From Amylibacter sp. SFDW26 (lineage in GTDB: Bacteria > Pseudomonadota > Alphaproteobacteria > Rhodobacterales > Rhodobacteraceae): 64,000 nt of DNA. Below are positions 54,639-63,505 of this stretch, piece after piece. Position numbers and translations under genes: made by a program. The DNA lies in NCBI RefSeq assembly GCF_009184395.1, contig NZ_WEIC01000002.1, positions 434,001-498,000 of the forward strand, written 5' to 3'. Position 1 is the stretch's first letter, and the number at the start of each line of letters is the position of its first letter. The notes under the pieces were generated by a model. That model saw only the letters and a program-made list of their open reading frames with translations, was not told where the DNA came from and ran no database searches.

Positions 54639-56417
54639 ATGAAAATGACAACAGAAGAAGCTTTTGTAAAAGTCTTACAAATGCACGGTATCGACAACGC
54701 ATTTGGGATTATCGGATCGGCTATGATGCCTATTTCTGACCTTTTCCCAGCTGCTGGCATCAAGTTTTACGACTGTGCTCACGAATGTAACGCAGGCATG
54801 ATGGCTGACGGTTACACGCGTGCAACTGGTAAAATGTCTATGATGGTTGCGCAAAACGGCCCTGGTATTACATCTTTGGTAACACCAATTAAAACGGCTT
54901 ACTGGAACCACACACCATTGTTGATCGTAACACCACAAGCTGCGAACAAAACAATCGGTCAAGGCGGCTTCCAAGAAGTTGAGCAAATGGCATTGTTGGA
55001 AGACATGGTTGCTTACCAAGAAGAAGTTCGTGACCCATCTCGTATGGCTGAAACTTTGAACCGTGTAATCTTGCAAGCGAAACGCGCTTCTGCACCAGCA
55101 CAAATCAACATTCCGCGTGACTTCTGGACACAAGTGATCGACGTCGATCTACCAGCTGTTGTTGAATTCGAACGCCCACAAGGTGGCGCAGACGCAGTTA
55201 AAGCTGCTGCTGACTTGCTTTCAAACGCTAAGAACCCTGTGATCTTAAACGGTGCTGGTGTTGTTTTGGCTGACGCTATTGGCGACTCAGCAAAATTGGC
55301 TGAACGTTTGGACGCGCCTGTATGTGTTGGCTACCAGCACAACGATGCGTTCCCAGGTTCACACCCATTGTTCGCAGGTCCTTTGGGCTACAACGGTTCA
55401 AAAGCTGGTATGGAATTGATTTCAAAAGCTGACGTTGTTCTATGTCTTGGTACACGTTTGAACCCATTCTCAACGCTACCTGGTTACGGCATTGACTACT
55501 GGCCACGTGATGCGAAAATCATCCAAGTTGACATTAACCCAGACCGTATCGGCCTAACTAAGCCTGTAACTGTTGGTATCGTTGGCGATGCGAAAAAAGT
55601 TGCAAACGGCATTTTGGAGCAGTTGTCTGACACAGCGGGTGACGCAGGTCGTGAAGAGCGCCGTACAGTGATTGCGAAAACAAAATCTGCATGGGCTCAA
55701 GAGCTAACATCTATGGACCACGAAGACGACGATCCAGGCACAACTTGGAACGAACGTGCACGTGACCGTGAGCCAGGTAAAATGTCTCCTCGTATGGCTT
55801 GGCGCGCAATTCAAGCAGCATTGCCAAAAGAAGCAATTATTTCTTCTGACATCGGCAACAACTGTGCGATCGGTAATGCTTACCCATCATTCGAAGAAGG
55901 TCGTAAATACCTAGCACCTGGCCTATTTGGCCCATGTGGTTACGGTTTCCCGGCGATCTGTGGTGCGAAAGCTGGTCGTCCAGACGTGCCAGTGGTTGGT
56001 TTCGCTGGTGACGGCGCATTCGGCATCTCAATGAACGAAATGGTTTCTGTAAACCGTGACGATTGGCCTGCTGTGACTATGGTTATCTTCCGCAACTACC
56101 AATGGGGCGCTGAGAAGCGTAACACAACATTGTGGTTCGACGATAACTTCGTAGGTACAGAGCTTGCAACTGAAGTAAGCTACGCTGGCATCGCAAAAGC
56201 ATGTGGTGTTGAAGGTGTTGCTGTTTCTTCTATGGAAGAGCTTACAGACGAGTTGAATAAAGCTGTTAAGCGTCAAATGAACGAAAACAAAACAACGTTC
56301 ATCGAGGTCCTATTGAACCAAGAACTAGGTGAACCATTCCGTCGTGACGCAATGAAGAAACCAGTTTCTGTTGCAGGTATCGATGCTGCGGACATGAAGC
56401 CACAAGCTGGCGCATAA
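54639..56417 (+). CDS. xsc: Sulfoacetaldehyde acetyltransferase
   Basis: 592 residues, full-length TPP enzyme. It cleaves sulfoacetaldehyde with phosphate to acetyl phosphate and sulfite, the desulfonation step for taurine, isethionate and the C3 sulfonates. Signatures: the N-terminal IDNAFGIIGSAMMPISDLFPAAGI, AHECNAGMMADGYTRATGKM (catalytic Glu), and the Xsc-typical AEKRNTTLWFDDNFVGTEL; the TPP motif is AGDGAFGISMNEM. Codon use is heavily biased to C-ending Asn, Asp, Phe and Tyr codons, unlike comDE next to it. No pta follows. GGGAGA lies before the ATG. Confidence 0.97.
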   Translation: MKMTTEEAFVKVLQMHGIDNAFGIIGSAMMPISDLFPAAGIKFYDCAHECNAGMMADGYTRATGKMSMMVAQNGPGITSLVTPIKTAYWNHTPLLIVTPQAANKTIGQGGFQEVEQMALLEDMVAYQEEVRDPSRMAETLNRVILQAKRASAPAQINIPRDFWTQVIDVDLPAVVEFERPQGGADAVKAAADLLSNAKNPVILNGAGVVLADAIGDSAKLAERLDAPVCVGYQHNDAFPGSHPLFAGPLGYNGSKAGMELISKADVVLCLGTRLNPFSTLPGYGIDYWPRDAKIIQVDINPDRIGLTKPVTVGIVGDAKKVANGILEQLSDTAGDAGREERRTVIAKTKSAWAQELTSMDHEDDDPGTTWNERARDREPGKMSPRMAWRAIQAALPKEAIISSDIGNNCAIGNAYPSFEEGRKYLAPGLFGPCGYGFPAICGAKAGRPDVPVVGFAGDGAFGISMNEMVSVNRDDWPAVTMVIFRNYQWGAEKRNTTLWFDDNFVGTELATEVSYAGIAKACGVEGVAVSSMEELTDELNKAVKRQMNENKTTFIEVLLNQELGEPFRRDAMKKPVSVAGIDAADMKPQAGA

Positions 56418-56435
56418 GTTTACTAAATATCTTAG

Positions 56436-56465
56436 AAAGGCCTCTGATTATTCAGGGGCCTTTTT
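56436..56465 (+). terminator. Strong Rho-independent terminator after xsc
   Basis: AAAGGCCTCTGA and TCAGGGGCCTTT form a 12-bp stem (one G-U pair) with loop TTAT and five Ts. Confidence 0.95.
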
Positions 56466-56565
56466 GTTTAAGCAGACTTAACTTGCCTGATTGTGAAGCC
56501 TTTCGAATTGGCTGTATCACAGTGAATTGATTGGTGGGTGTTGCGAAGTATGGCTAGAAAATTGA

Positions 56566-56937
56566 ATGCGTTACGTTTTTTTGATTGTTTTGCTGGCATT
56601 TCCAGCCGCCGCCGCCGATAAGCGTGAGGTTTTTTACGGGACATGGGGTACACCGAAACAATGTTCTCGTGAAACGATAAAGTCTGGCGGGACAGTTTTG
56701 TCCGAACCATTTGAAATCAGCGCAGACTGGTTAAAACAGGGGCAACTTTGGTGTCGTCTTAATTGGTATCCTATAGAGATTCGCGAAGATGGGTTTTTCT
56801 CAGGCGCGTTTGCACAGTGCGGCGAAGATTCTGTACGCGATTATTCCCTTGGTATGGTGCTATCTGATAACAGCCTTACACTGCGGTGGGATTTCCCATT
56901 GTCGAACGGTCCATTGATGCGTTGTTCGGATACTTGA
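56566..56937 (+). CDS. Small secreted protein with four cysteines, function unknown
   Basis: 123 residues. A signal peptide (MRYVFLIVLLAFPAAAA) precedes a mature domain of about 105 residues with four cysteines (KQCS, WCRL, AQCGE, RCSD), enough for two disulfides, and several Trp. It starts FYGTWGTPKQCSRE, and such GTW openings occur in small periplasmic beta-barrel domains. No family assigned. The ribosome binding site is weak. It stands alone between the xsc terminator and tRNA-Ser. Confidence 0.65.
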   Translation: MRYVFLIVLLAFPAAAADKREVFYGTWGTPKQCSRETIKSGGTVLSEPFEISADWLKQGQLWCRLNWYPIEIREDGFFSGAFAQCGEDSVRDYSLGMVLSDNSLTLRWDFPLSNGPLMRCSDT

Positions 56938-57102
56938 GCCCAAAGTCCTGCGCATCACTCTGGCCGCGAAACTTCTGATGATGAGCGCTCAGAACTGGGA
57001 TAAATCGCTAGGAAAGCAACGAAAACAGAGATTTAGAAGTTTTCTATTATTACGTTTAAAAAGTGGTTGTTTTCCCGCTACTTAATCCATAAATACGTCC
57101 GT

Positions 57103-57195
57103 GGAGACGTGGCCGAGTGGTCGAAGGCGCTCCCCTGCTAAGGGAGTAGGCGGTTTGTAGCTGTCTCGAGGGTTCGAATCCCTTCGTCTCCGCCA
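57103..57195 (+). tRNA. tRNA-Ser (anticodon GCT)
   Basis: A 93-nt cloverleaf with long variable arm. Acceptor GGAGACG pairs with CGTCTCC, discriminator G, and an encoded CCA. D-arm region GGCCGAGTGGTCGAAGGC, anticodon loop CTGCTAA within CTCCCCTGCTAAGGGAG, and T-arm GAGGGTTCGAATCCCTTC. The GCT anticodon reads AGC and AGU. Isolated gene; no other tRNA nearby. Confidence 0.96.
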
Positions 57196-57256
57196 CCCGT
57201 CTTTCATTCAATTGAAATGGGGCATATACGATTTAGAGATATTCTGGTTCGTTAAT

Positions 57257-58675
57257 CTATGTGCGGAAGACTTGTGTGCGCAGCAAATGTGCATCGTACA
57301 GTGGCATTGGCATCACTTCATCACCGATTACAGTTGTTGCAGGGGATAAATAGCGTAGGCCTGTGACCTGTGTTCTACAGCCTTCGCCGACCGCTATGCC
57401 ACCACTTTGCGCACAAATAGTGATCCATTTTTGGTCAATCAATGAACGTGTTAAAGGATCAAAATCGAATTGTGACCCTGCACCAGAACAGTTGATTACG
57501 AAACCTGTTTTATGTCTTATCATCATACCTGTGCCGTTTTTCAAAATCACATTTGCACCAGATTCCATAACTTCGATAGCTTTGACAGATCCGCGAATAA
57601 TCTTTGTAGAGCCAGTAGCGTTTAGCCGTTTGAAATCCATAATTGTGTCGCGTGTTCCTCCACGAAACCAATGACGTAACGTGTTTGGTACTTTGCGTGC
57701 TTCGTCTATATTGGGGATTAAACTCTTTAAACCGTGCTCCGTAAAATATGCACGAAACCCAGAGCGTAATTCGCCCATCTGAAGCCCGTTTTTCCGAGCA
57801 GATTGTATATTTTCTTGCACCGCTGCAAGAAAGCTTTCTGCAGTTGGATAGGGACCCTTAAGATTGGGGCGCATAATTTTGCGAGGTAGTTGCGGGATTA
57901 AAGGTTCTGGCAATGACCCACGCGGTGAACAGGCGGTTAAGCGAATTTGGTCTTCTGGTAGCAAAGATTGGCACAAGCGCAAAACATCAAGCATCGTGGC
58001 ATTCATGCCTATACAAAAAATTTCCGAACCTTTTTGAATGTGTTCTGCAATGCGTGCTTCGTTGCCAAACAATGTTGAAGCACTGAATGTACTGTCATCT
58101 CCATCGATACGTTGGGTTTCAGGGCCGCCTGTGGCTATGTCTACTGTGTCTGCGCAATGGTGTTGGTTATCGCTTGTTTTAACGCGGAAACCATTAATTG
58201 TTTCCATAATAGCGATTGCTGTACTATTTATTAGTCGAACTTTGACGCCGTTTTGTTGGAGTTTTGTCAATGCCACTTTTGTGCGTTCTTCGATGAAATC
58301 CCCTAGGAATGCGCGGGGTACATTCAGGCCTTTGATGTCACCTTTATCAACAAACGTTTGTGCTGCTGCCAACCAATTCAATCTTCGACCTTGCATTTTT
58401 TCGCATAGGCTAGCCCAATTTTTTTCCAGCCATGGGCCAAAATCTGGATCAATATCTTCGGCAGGAGAGTTTAATAAATACGCGAACTGCCAAGGCGTTT
58501 CTTGGGGTTCTGCCGCATATGCCAATCCACGGCCAAGGCGCGTTGCATTGTTGCCGATGACGATTAATTCGTCACCGGGCTTTAGTGTGCAGCATTCAGA
58601 AAATGCTGCTGCAGTAACACCATCTCCAATAATCATGTGACGGCGTATCTGATGTCGTTTTTCATGGTCAGACAT
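57257..58675 (-). CDS. FAD/NAD(P)-binding protein (NAD_binding_9 / COG4529 type)
   Basis: 472 residues. The N-terminal dinucleotide fold MIIGDGVTAAAFSECC is followed by the RLGRGLAYAAEPQETPWQFAYLLNSPAEDIDPD segment typical of the uncharacterised NAD_binding_9 group, then INCSGAGSQFDFDPL and a GIAVGEGCRTQ stretch. Members are predicted N-hydroxylase or reductase-like flavoproteins without a settled substrate. No partner gene is evident. A 282-nt gap upstream is shared with the divergent epimerase gene. Confidence 0.82.
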   Translation of the reverse strand: MSDHEKRHQIRRHMIIGDGVTAAAFSECCTLKPGDELIVIGNNATRLGRGLAYAAEPQETPWQFAYLLNSPAEDIDPDFGPWLEKNWASLCEKMQGRRLNWLAAAQTFVDKGDIKGLNVPRAFLGDFIEERTKVALTKLQQNGVKVRLINSTAIAIMETINGFRVKTSDNQHHCADTVDIATGGPETQRIDGDDSTFSASTLFGNEARIAEHIQKGSEIFCIGMNATMLDVLRLCQSLLPEDQIRLTACSPRGSLPEPLIPQLPRKIMRPNLKGPYPTAESFLAAVQENIQSARKNGLQMGELRSGFRAYFTEHGLKSLIPNIDEARKVPNTLRHWFRGGTRDTIMDFKRLNATGSTKIIRGSVKAIEVMESGANVILKNGTGMMIRHKTGFVINCSGAGSQFDFDPLTRSLIDQKWITICAQSGGIAVGEGCRTQVTGLRYLSPATTVIGDEVMPMPLYDAHLLRTQVFRT

Positions 58676-58957
58676 GGTTGTGATTGTCCTGGAATACTTT
58701 GAATATTTTATATTTGACTGTGTCTATATAAAACGTAAGCACTACAAATTTTCATTTGCTTATTAGGGTATTGGCGGCAATCAAGCAATGGAATTTGGCC
58801 AAATCAAGGCCTGTTTTTGAATTTTTATAAATATGGAAAAAGACAAGTTTTGCGCGCATAATTGTACAGCAAATGGAACCTTTTGTCTGATATTGTTGAA
58901 TTATATAGCCTAGCAGATTATCGTTGATTAGAGATATAGTACAAGTGATCAACGATT

Positions 58958-59830
58958 ATGATACCAAGCCTAATTTCATTAAGGAATGAATACCTTTCGG
59001 TATCAATTTCAGATTTAGGTGCAGAGATGCAAAACCTTTGTATGCATGATGGGCGAAATATTCTATGGAATGGGGACGCAGCATTCTGGACGGGGCGAGC
59101 GCCAATATTGTTTCCGATTGTTGGCCGAGCTCCTAATGATGAAATTGCGGTAGGTGATCACAAAGCAGATATGGCTCAGCATGGTTTTGTGCGACGTTCG
59201 GTCTTTAAGCTTGATGATGTTACTGCGCACATGTGCCGACATGTTTTGCAAGATAATGACAATACGCGTCACAGTTACCCTTTTAGATTCCAGATGACTG
59301 TAACACATCGCATAATCGATAAGACGCTGGATGTGCAGGTCATTATTGAGAACCGAGACAATCGGTCAATGCCTTTTGGGTTTGGATTTCACCCAGCGTT
59401 TTCGTGGCCATTACCTGGTGGTGAAGGTCAGGTTCATCACGTTCTATTAGACAATGAAGCCGAGCCAGAAATGGTGCGTTTGCAAGATGGGCTGATACCG
59501 GACCAAATTCTGGCTTCACCTTTTACAAAGGGGCGCTTAGAAATCACACCGGATATGTTCTGTGAAGACGCAATGATTTTTCCAAGTGGTTCTGGTACTG
59601 GGTTAACTTATGGCATAGAGGGCGGTCCCCAGCTTAAGTTTAACTTTGAAAACCTACCCAATCTTGCACTTTGGAGTAAACCTAATGCTCCGTTTTTATG
59701 TGTTGAACCATGGCATGGCATGGCTGCGCGCGTAAGTGCTTCGCCGCAAATTTCTGAAAGGCCTTATAGCTTAGAGCTTGCAGTAAATGGTGCAATAAAG
59801 TTTGGGTATAAAGCCGAAATACGCCTTTGA
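58958..59830 (+). CDS. Aldose 1-epimerase family protein
   Basis: 290 residues, galactose-mutarotase-like beta-sandwich. Conserved pieces: NILWNGDAAFWTGRAPILFPIVGR, the catalytic-His region GFGFHPAFSWPL, and the late CVEPWHGMAA carrying the Glu of the active site. The family interconverts sugar anomers, including hexose-6-phosphates in the YeaD group. The exact substrate is unknown. No ribosome binding site of note. Convergent with the VWA-Hint gene, 5 nt apart. Confidence 0.88.
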   Translation: MIPSLISLRNEYLSVSISDLGAEMQNLCMHDGRNILWNGDAAFWTGRAPILFPIVGRAPNDEIAVGDHKADMAQHGFVRRSVFKLDDVTAHMCRHVLQDNDNTRHSYPFRFQMTVTHRIIDKTLDVQVIIENRDNRSMPFGFGFHPAFSWPLPGGEGQVHHVLLDNEAEPEMVRLQDGLIPDQILASPFTKGRLEITPDMFCEDAMIFPSGSGTGLTYGIEGGPQLKFNFENLPNLALWSKPNAPFLCVEPWHGMAARVSASPQISERPYSLELAVNGAIKFGYKAEIRL

Positions 59831-59835
59831 TGAAA

Positions 59836-61377
59836 TTATGAATCCATGTTTTTTGTGATGATGCGTGCTTCATAGGATTTCAAGCTTGGGTAAGCCGCAG
59901 GGTAAGCAGCTTTTTCTTCAACCATTTGCGGAAACAACTCTAGCAGCTCTTCTCTCGCTTCTGGTTTCATATCTGCAACCGTTGCGGCGCAAGGATGGAA
60001 GCTTTCTGTTGGTAGCCCATTGCTGAAAATAATCTCATGTTGATCAAAAGCGATGTGATAGTAGGTCACACTATTACCGCTATGATCAACTGTAATTGTT
60101 GTGTCGTTTACTAGGACGTGAGCTGGTATTAAAATATCAGAGCTATTAAACATCAACTCAGCATGCCAACTTTGCAAAAATACACGGTGCTGACGTGATA
60201 TAAACAAATCTTGCTCTGGCATGTTTGTCCCAAAAGCATCTTTTGCAATCTTTATGGGTCGTAGTTTTATATTTTCTGCAAGACGTGATGATGGAATATT
60301 GGATGAACCTATCCAGCGGATTTCTTGTAAACCGTTATCACGAGTTAATATATGATCACCAACTTCTAACTCTTCAACATTGGTTAATCCACGCGCTGTC
60401 AATATCTTGGACCCTTTGACAAAACATGGAACGAAAGGGATGATCACAACGCCTGACGTTAAAACGGAAGAGCCTTCATCAAAGCGAGAAACCACCTCTA
60501 CCTCTAGGTCTTCGCCAAAATTCACGGGAAAGCCGGCGATTTCTTCATTGTTGATTGTAAAGCCAAGCGGTGTTGTTACCAAAACACCATCACCAGGTGT
60601 AAATACACCATAGCTCACGCCATCAACAAATACTTCTACTTCTTGTAGTTCAGGCAAAGGGGGTGGTGCTGTAATAACGTCTACCAATTGGGCTACATCT
60701 GTCACACGTTCTGCGCCGCCAGTGTTGTCGATTGTATTAAGACCGCCTAATGAACTGTTAGAGCCAACACCAATGGCCGTAACGCTTGCGCCGAAATTTG
60801 TTTCTAGAAGCGTAAGTTCGTCTGAACCATTGTCGCCCCGGTTACGTGCGCCATCAGATAGAAAGATTACTGCATTCGTATCGTTTGTGTCAACATCACC
60901 TGCAGCTGTCCATGTATCAATAACTTCATCTAGCCCAGATTCGAAATTTGTAGCACCGCCATCATTTAAACCGTTTACGGCAGTATTAAATTGGGATTGT
61001 TGATCTAAAGTGAATGTCCCAAGTGTCGCGCCATCATTGTTATATTCAATCAATGTAATTTCTACGGTGCTTGGATCATAACCTGCGTCAATGAAACTTT
61101 GGAACACTTCTTGTGCCGCAATTTGTTGCGCTTCTAGAAATGTGTCATTGTCGCCATCGCCGTCAACGTCACTGCCAGAGTTATTACCTGTTGATCCCGA
61201 CGTGTCGATTACCAAGGCTATATTGATATCAGGAGACAAACCGCTAGTTGTAATGTCTACGCTCAAAGGTAATGTTTCATCTGTCGACACTGGTAACGTA
61301 ACCTGTTGAGTTACGTTCAAGCCATTAAAGGTATCACTTGTCGTTGTTGTTGTCGTTGGTGTATCCATCGGTACCAT
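59836..61377 (-). CDS. VWA domain - Hint domain protein, probably secreted
   Basis: 513 residues. A Thr-rich N-terminus precedes a von Willebrand A domain (about 50-240) with MIDAS motif VIDTSGSTGN, a Gly/Asp-rich insert DVDGDGDND that may bind calcium, and FLSDGARNRG. A beta-rich linker follows, then a Hint_2-type domain from about residue 318: PCFVKGSKILTARGLTNVEELEVGDHILTRDNG, with histidines ISRQHRVFL and LIPAHVLV. Hint domains self-cleave at the leading Cys in hedgehog proteins and inteins. Here no C-terminal His-Asn and extein follow, so splicing is not expected. No N-terminal signal peptide: type I secretion is possible. Confidence 0.82.
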   Translation of the reverse strand: MVPMDTPTTTTTTSDTFNGLNVTQQVTLPVSTDETLPLSVDITTSGLSPDINIALVIDTSGSTGNNSGSDVDGDGDNDTFLEAQQIAAQEVFQSFIDAGYDPSTVEITLIEYNNDGATLGTFTLDQQSQFNTAVNGLNDGGATNFESGLDEVIDTWTAAGDVDTNDTNAVIFLSDGARNRGDNGSDELTLLETNFGASVTAIGVGSNSSLGGLNTIDNTGGAERVTDVAQLVDVITAPPPLPELQEVEVFVDGVSYGVFTPGDGVLVTTPLGFTINNEEIAGFPVNFGEDLEVEVVSRFDEGSSVLTSGVVIIPFVPCFVKGSKILTARGLTNVEELEVGDHILTRDNGLQEIRWIGSSNIPSSRLAENIKLRPIKIAKDAFGTNMPEQDLFISRQHRVFLQSWHAELMFNSSDILIPAHVLVNDTTITVDHSGNSVTYYHIAFDQHEIIFSNGLPTESFHPCAATVADMKPEAREELLELFPQMVEEKAAYPAAYPSLKSYEARIITKNMDS

Positions 61378-61704
61378 TCCAGATAATTAATAAAATTAGG
61401 TATTTATGTTAATGAGCCTCTAAGGCTTTTCAATTTGTAATGAATTTTATTCTCACCAACACAATATAGTCAATCTTATAACATATTTAAGACATATTGT
61501 TTGATGCTTTCAAGGAAACAGTCTGTTTCTAATGCATTTTAAAAACATTCATACCTAAAAGCCCACAAAACAGACTACCCTTCAATTTTTAAAATGAAAA
61601 ATGAGTGGAGTTTGTCCCGCTTAATCGACAAACTTCACTCAGATTTTAGATGATTCTGTTGTGGAAAATTATAATAACTGAGCGTTGGCAGCTTTATAAA
61701 CCTT
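61378..61704. other. 327-nt AT-rich gap between the acyl-CoA dehydrogenase and VWA-Hint genes
   Basis: No convincing gene on either strand. It holds the dehydrogenase terminator (61595-61641) and, next to the VWA-Hint start, a small AGCCT-CTA-AGGCT hairpin at about 61414-61426. The promoter of the VWA-Hint gene must lie here, but no clear -35/-10 pair could be fixed. Confidence 0.6.
61595..61641 (-). terminator. Terminator after the acyl-CoA dehydrogenase gene
   Basis: TGAGTGGAGTTTGTC (61602-61616) pairs with GACAAACTTCACTCA (61627-61641): a 15-bp stem with one G-U pair and a 10-nt loop. On the minus strand the next bases are a T-rich stretch (TTTTTCATTTT). It lies about 65 nt past the stop. 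Confidence 0.85.
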
Positions 61705-63447
61705 CTATGCAACCAACCATTTAGGATCTACTGCTTCAATTGACTTTGAGCCGCTTAAGATCGTTTGTGAGAGCGATTTTACACGGGGTAAGCTATGCGC
61801 TGCAAAGACGTTTGCATGGGCAATCTTGGCATCTAGGAAGGCGTCATCCCAATCGCCAGACCCTTTTTGGTCTTCCGCAGCTATTTTGTTTTTCAAAGCC
61901 ATCCAACCACCAGCTAGATGTCCAAGCATCATTAGATAAGGAACAGAAACCGCAGCTGCTTCGCGCGTAGATAATCCACCTGTTAGGATGTAATCTAATG
62001 CTTGCTCTGCATCATCCGCAGCTGCATTCAAAGTATCATCCGCACCAGTACGAATATCTTCTAATAATGAGCGCACAGCCACACCTTGATCGCGCATCGT
62101 TTTACGAAACACTAAGTCATTGGCTTGAATTGCTGTAGTACCTTCGTAGATTGGTAAAATGCGTGCATCGCGCATATGCTGAGCAGCACCCGTTTCTTCA
62201 ATAAAGCCCATGCCGCCATGAACTTGAACACCGTCTGATGCAATATCCACAGAGCGTTCTGTCATCCAACCCTTGATGATTGGTACCATCAATTCTGAAC
62301 GAGACTGCCAATGCGCTTTACTCTCGCCTGTATCATAGTGACCGCGGTCTAATGCAGTGGCACCATAAAGCGCTAAGGAACGCATAGCTTCGATTTCAGC
62401 GCGCATTGTTGCAAGCAGGCGCATCACGTCTGGGTGGTGAATGATTGCATCGCCATCAGCGCGATCAAGTGGTGTGCCTTGTTTACGCTCTTGGGCATAG
62501 CTTAGAGCCTGGTGATACGCGCGGTTAGAAATTGATAGGCCTTGGATGCCCACACCAAAACGGGCGTGGTTCATCATGTTGAACATCACTTGCAGACCAT
62601 TGTTTTCTGGCCCAACCATATACCCAATTGCGCCTTCGTTTTCGCCGTATTGTAGTACAGCTGTTGGGGATCCGTTGATGCCCATTTTATGCTCGATAGA
62701 TACGCATTTCACATCATTGCGTTCGCCCAATGAACCGTCTTCGTTCACAAGGTATTTTGGTACGATGAATACAGAGATACCTTTCACACCTTCTGGTGCA
62801 TTTGGGGTGCGGGCCAATACAAGGTGAACGATATTTTCAGACATATCGTGTTCGCCATATGTGATAAAAATCTTTTGACCTTTAATGCGATAATGGTCAC
62901 CATCTGGGGTAGCTTGCGAACGGATAGATGCAAGATCAGTACCTGCATGCCCTTCAGTTAAGTTCATTGTTCCTGTCCAGCGACCTTCGGCCATTGGTGG
63001 GATAAACATTTGTTTCTGCTCTTCGGATGCAGATGTTTGCAACGCGTGGATCAAGCCTTCGGTTAATAGATGACACAGTGCAAAGCCCATGTTTGCGGAA
63101 TGCCACATTTCGCGTACAGCGGCGCATAGCAATTCAGGCATGTTTTGCCCGCCATATTCCTCTGCTGTACCTATACCTGTCCAGCCACCTTCGCCCAGTG
63201 CTTTGAATGCTTCTTTAAAGCCTTCTGGTGTTGTGACCGTATTGTCAGAATGCCATTTTGACCCAGTCGTGTCACCTGAATGATTTACGGGTGCTACGAT
63301 TTCAGTGGCGACACGTGCTGCTTCTGAAATGACTGCATCACAGATGTCTTCGCCGTAATCTTTGAATGGCTCAAGATCGGTGATAGCATCCAACCCAATG
63401 ACATGGCGGATAGCAAAGCGGATATCATTTTCGTCAGCGTTAAACAT
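61705..63447 (-). CDS. Acyl-CoA dehydrogenase with C-terminal extension (DmdC/AcdA-like)
   Basis: 580 residues, longer than ordinary acyl-CoA dehydrogenases (about 380), with the extra C-terminal acetyl-CoA-dehydrogenase-like domain. FAD and substrate motifs: MNLTEGHAGTDLASIRSQA, KIFITYGEHD, and the catalytic-Glu region ILPIYEGTTAIQANDLV; GVQVHGGMGFIEETG is the family helix. This architecture includes DmdC, the methylmercaptopropionyl-CoA dehydrogenase of DMSP demethylation, but also general fatty acyl-CoA enzymes. No dmdB or dmdD is adjacent, so I leave the substrate open. Confidence 0.88.
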   Translation of the reverse strand: MFNADENDIRFAIRHVIGLDAITDLEPFKDYGEDICDAVISEAARVATEIVAPVNHSGDTTGSKWHSDNTVTTPEGFKEAFKALGEGGWTGIGTAEEYGGQNMPELLCAAVREMWHSANMGFALCHLLTEGLIHALQTSASEEQKQMFIPPMAEGRWTGTMNLTEGHAGTDLASIRSQATPDGDHYRIKGQKIFITYGEHDMSENIVHLVLARTPNAPEGVKGISVFIVPKYLVNEDGSLGERNDVKCVSIEHKMGINGSPTAVLQYGENEGAIGYMVGPENNGLQVMFNMMNHARFGVGIQGLSISNRAYHQALSYAQERKQGTPLDRADGDAIIHHPDVMRLLATMRAEIEAMRSLALYGATALDRGHYDTGESKAHWQSRSELMVPIIKGWMTERSVDIASDGVQVHGGMGFIEETGAAQHMRDARILPIYEGTTAIQANDLVFRKTMRDQGVAVRSLLEDIRTGADDTLNAAADDAEQALDYILTGGLSTREAAAVSVPYLMMLGHLAGGWMALKNKIAAEDQKGSGDWDDAFLDAKIAHANVFAAHSLPRVKSLSQTILSGSKSIEAVDPKWLVA

Positions 63448-63505
63448 GGGAACCCCTGAATCAATTTTTCTATATTAAATATGGCTTTGATAGCTTTGTC
63501 GTCAA

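Noticed and set aside
60336-60432. Intein in the VWA-Hint protein
   Set aside because: The Hint start is present, but no C-terminal His-Asn junction or second extein follows. Protein splicing is not expected.
61705-63447. Naming the acyl-CoA dehydrogenase dmdC
   Set aside because: The architecture fits, but related enzymes share it and no dmdB, dmdD or dmdA is in view. The gene symbol is not supported by sequence alone.
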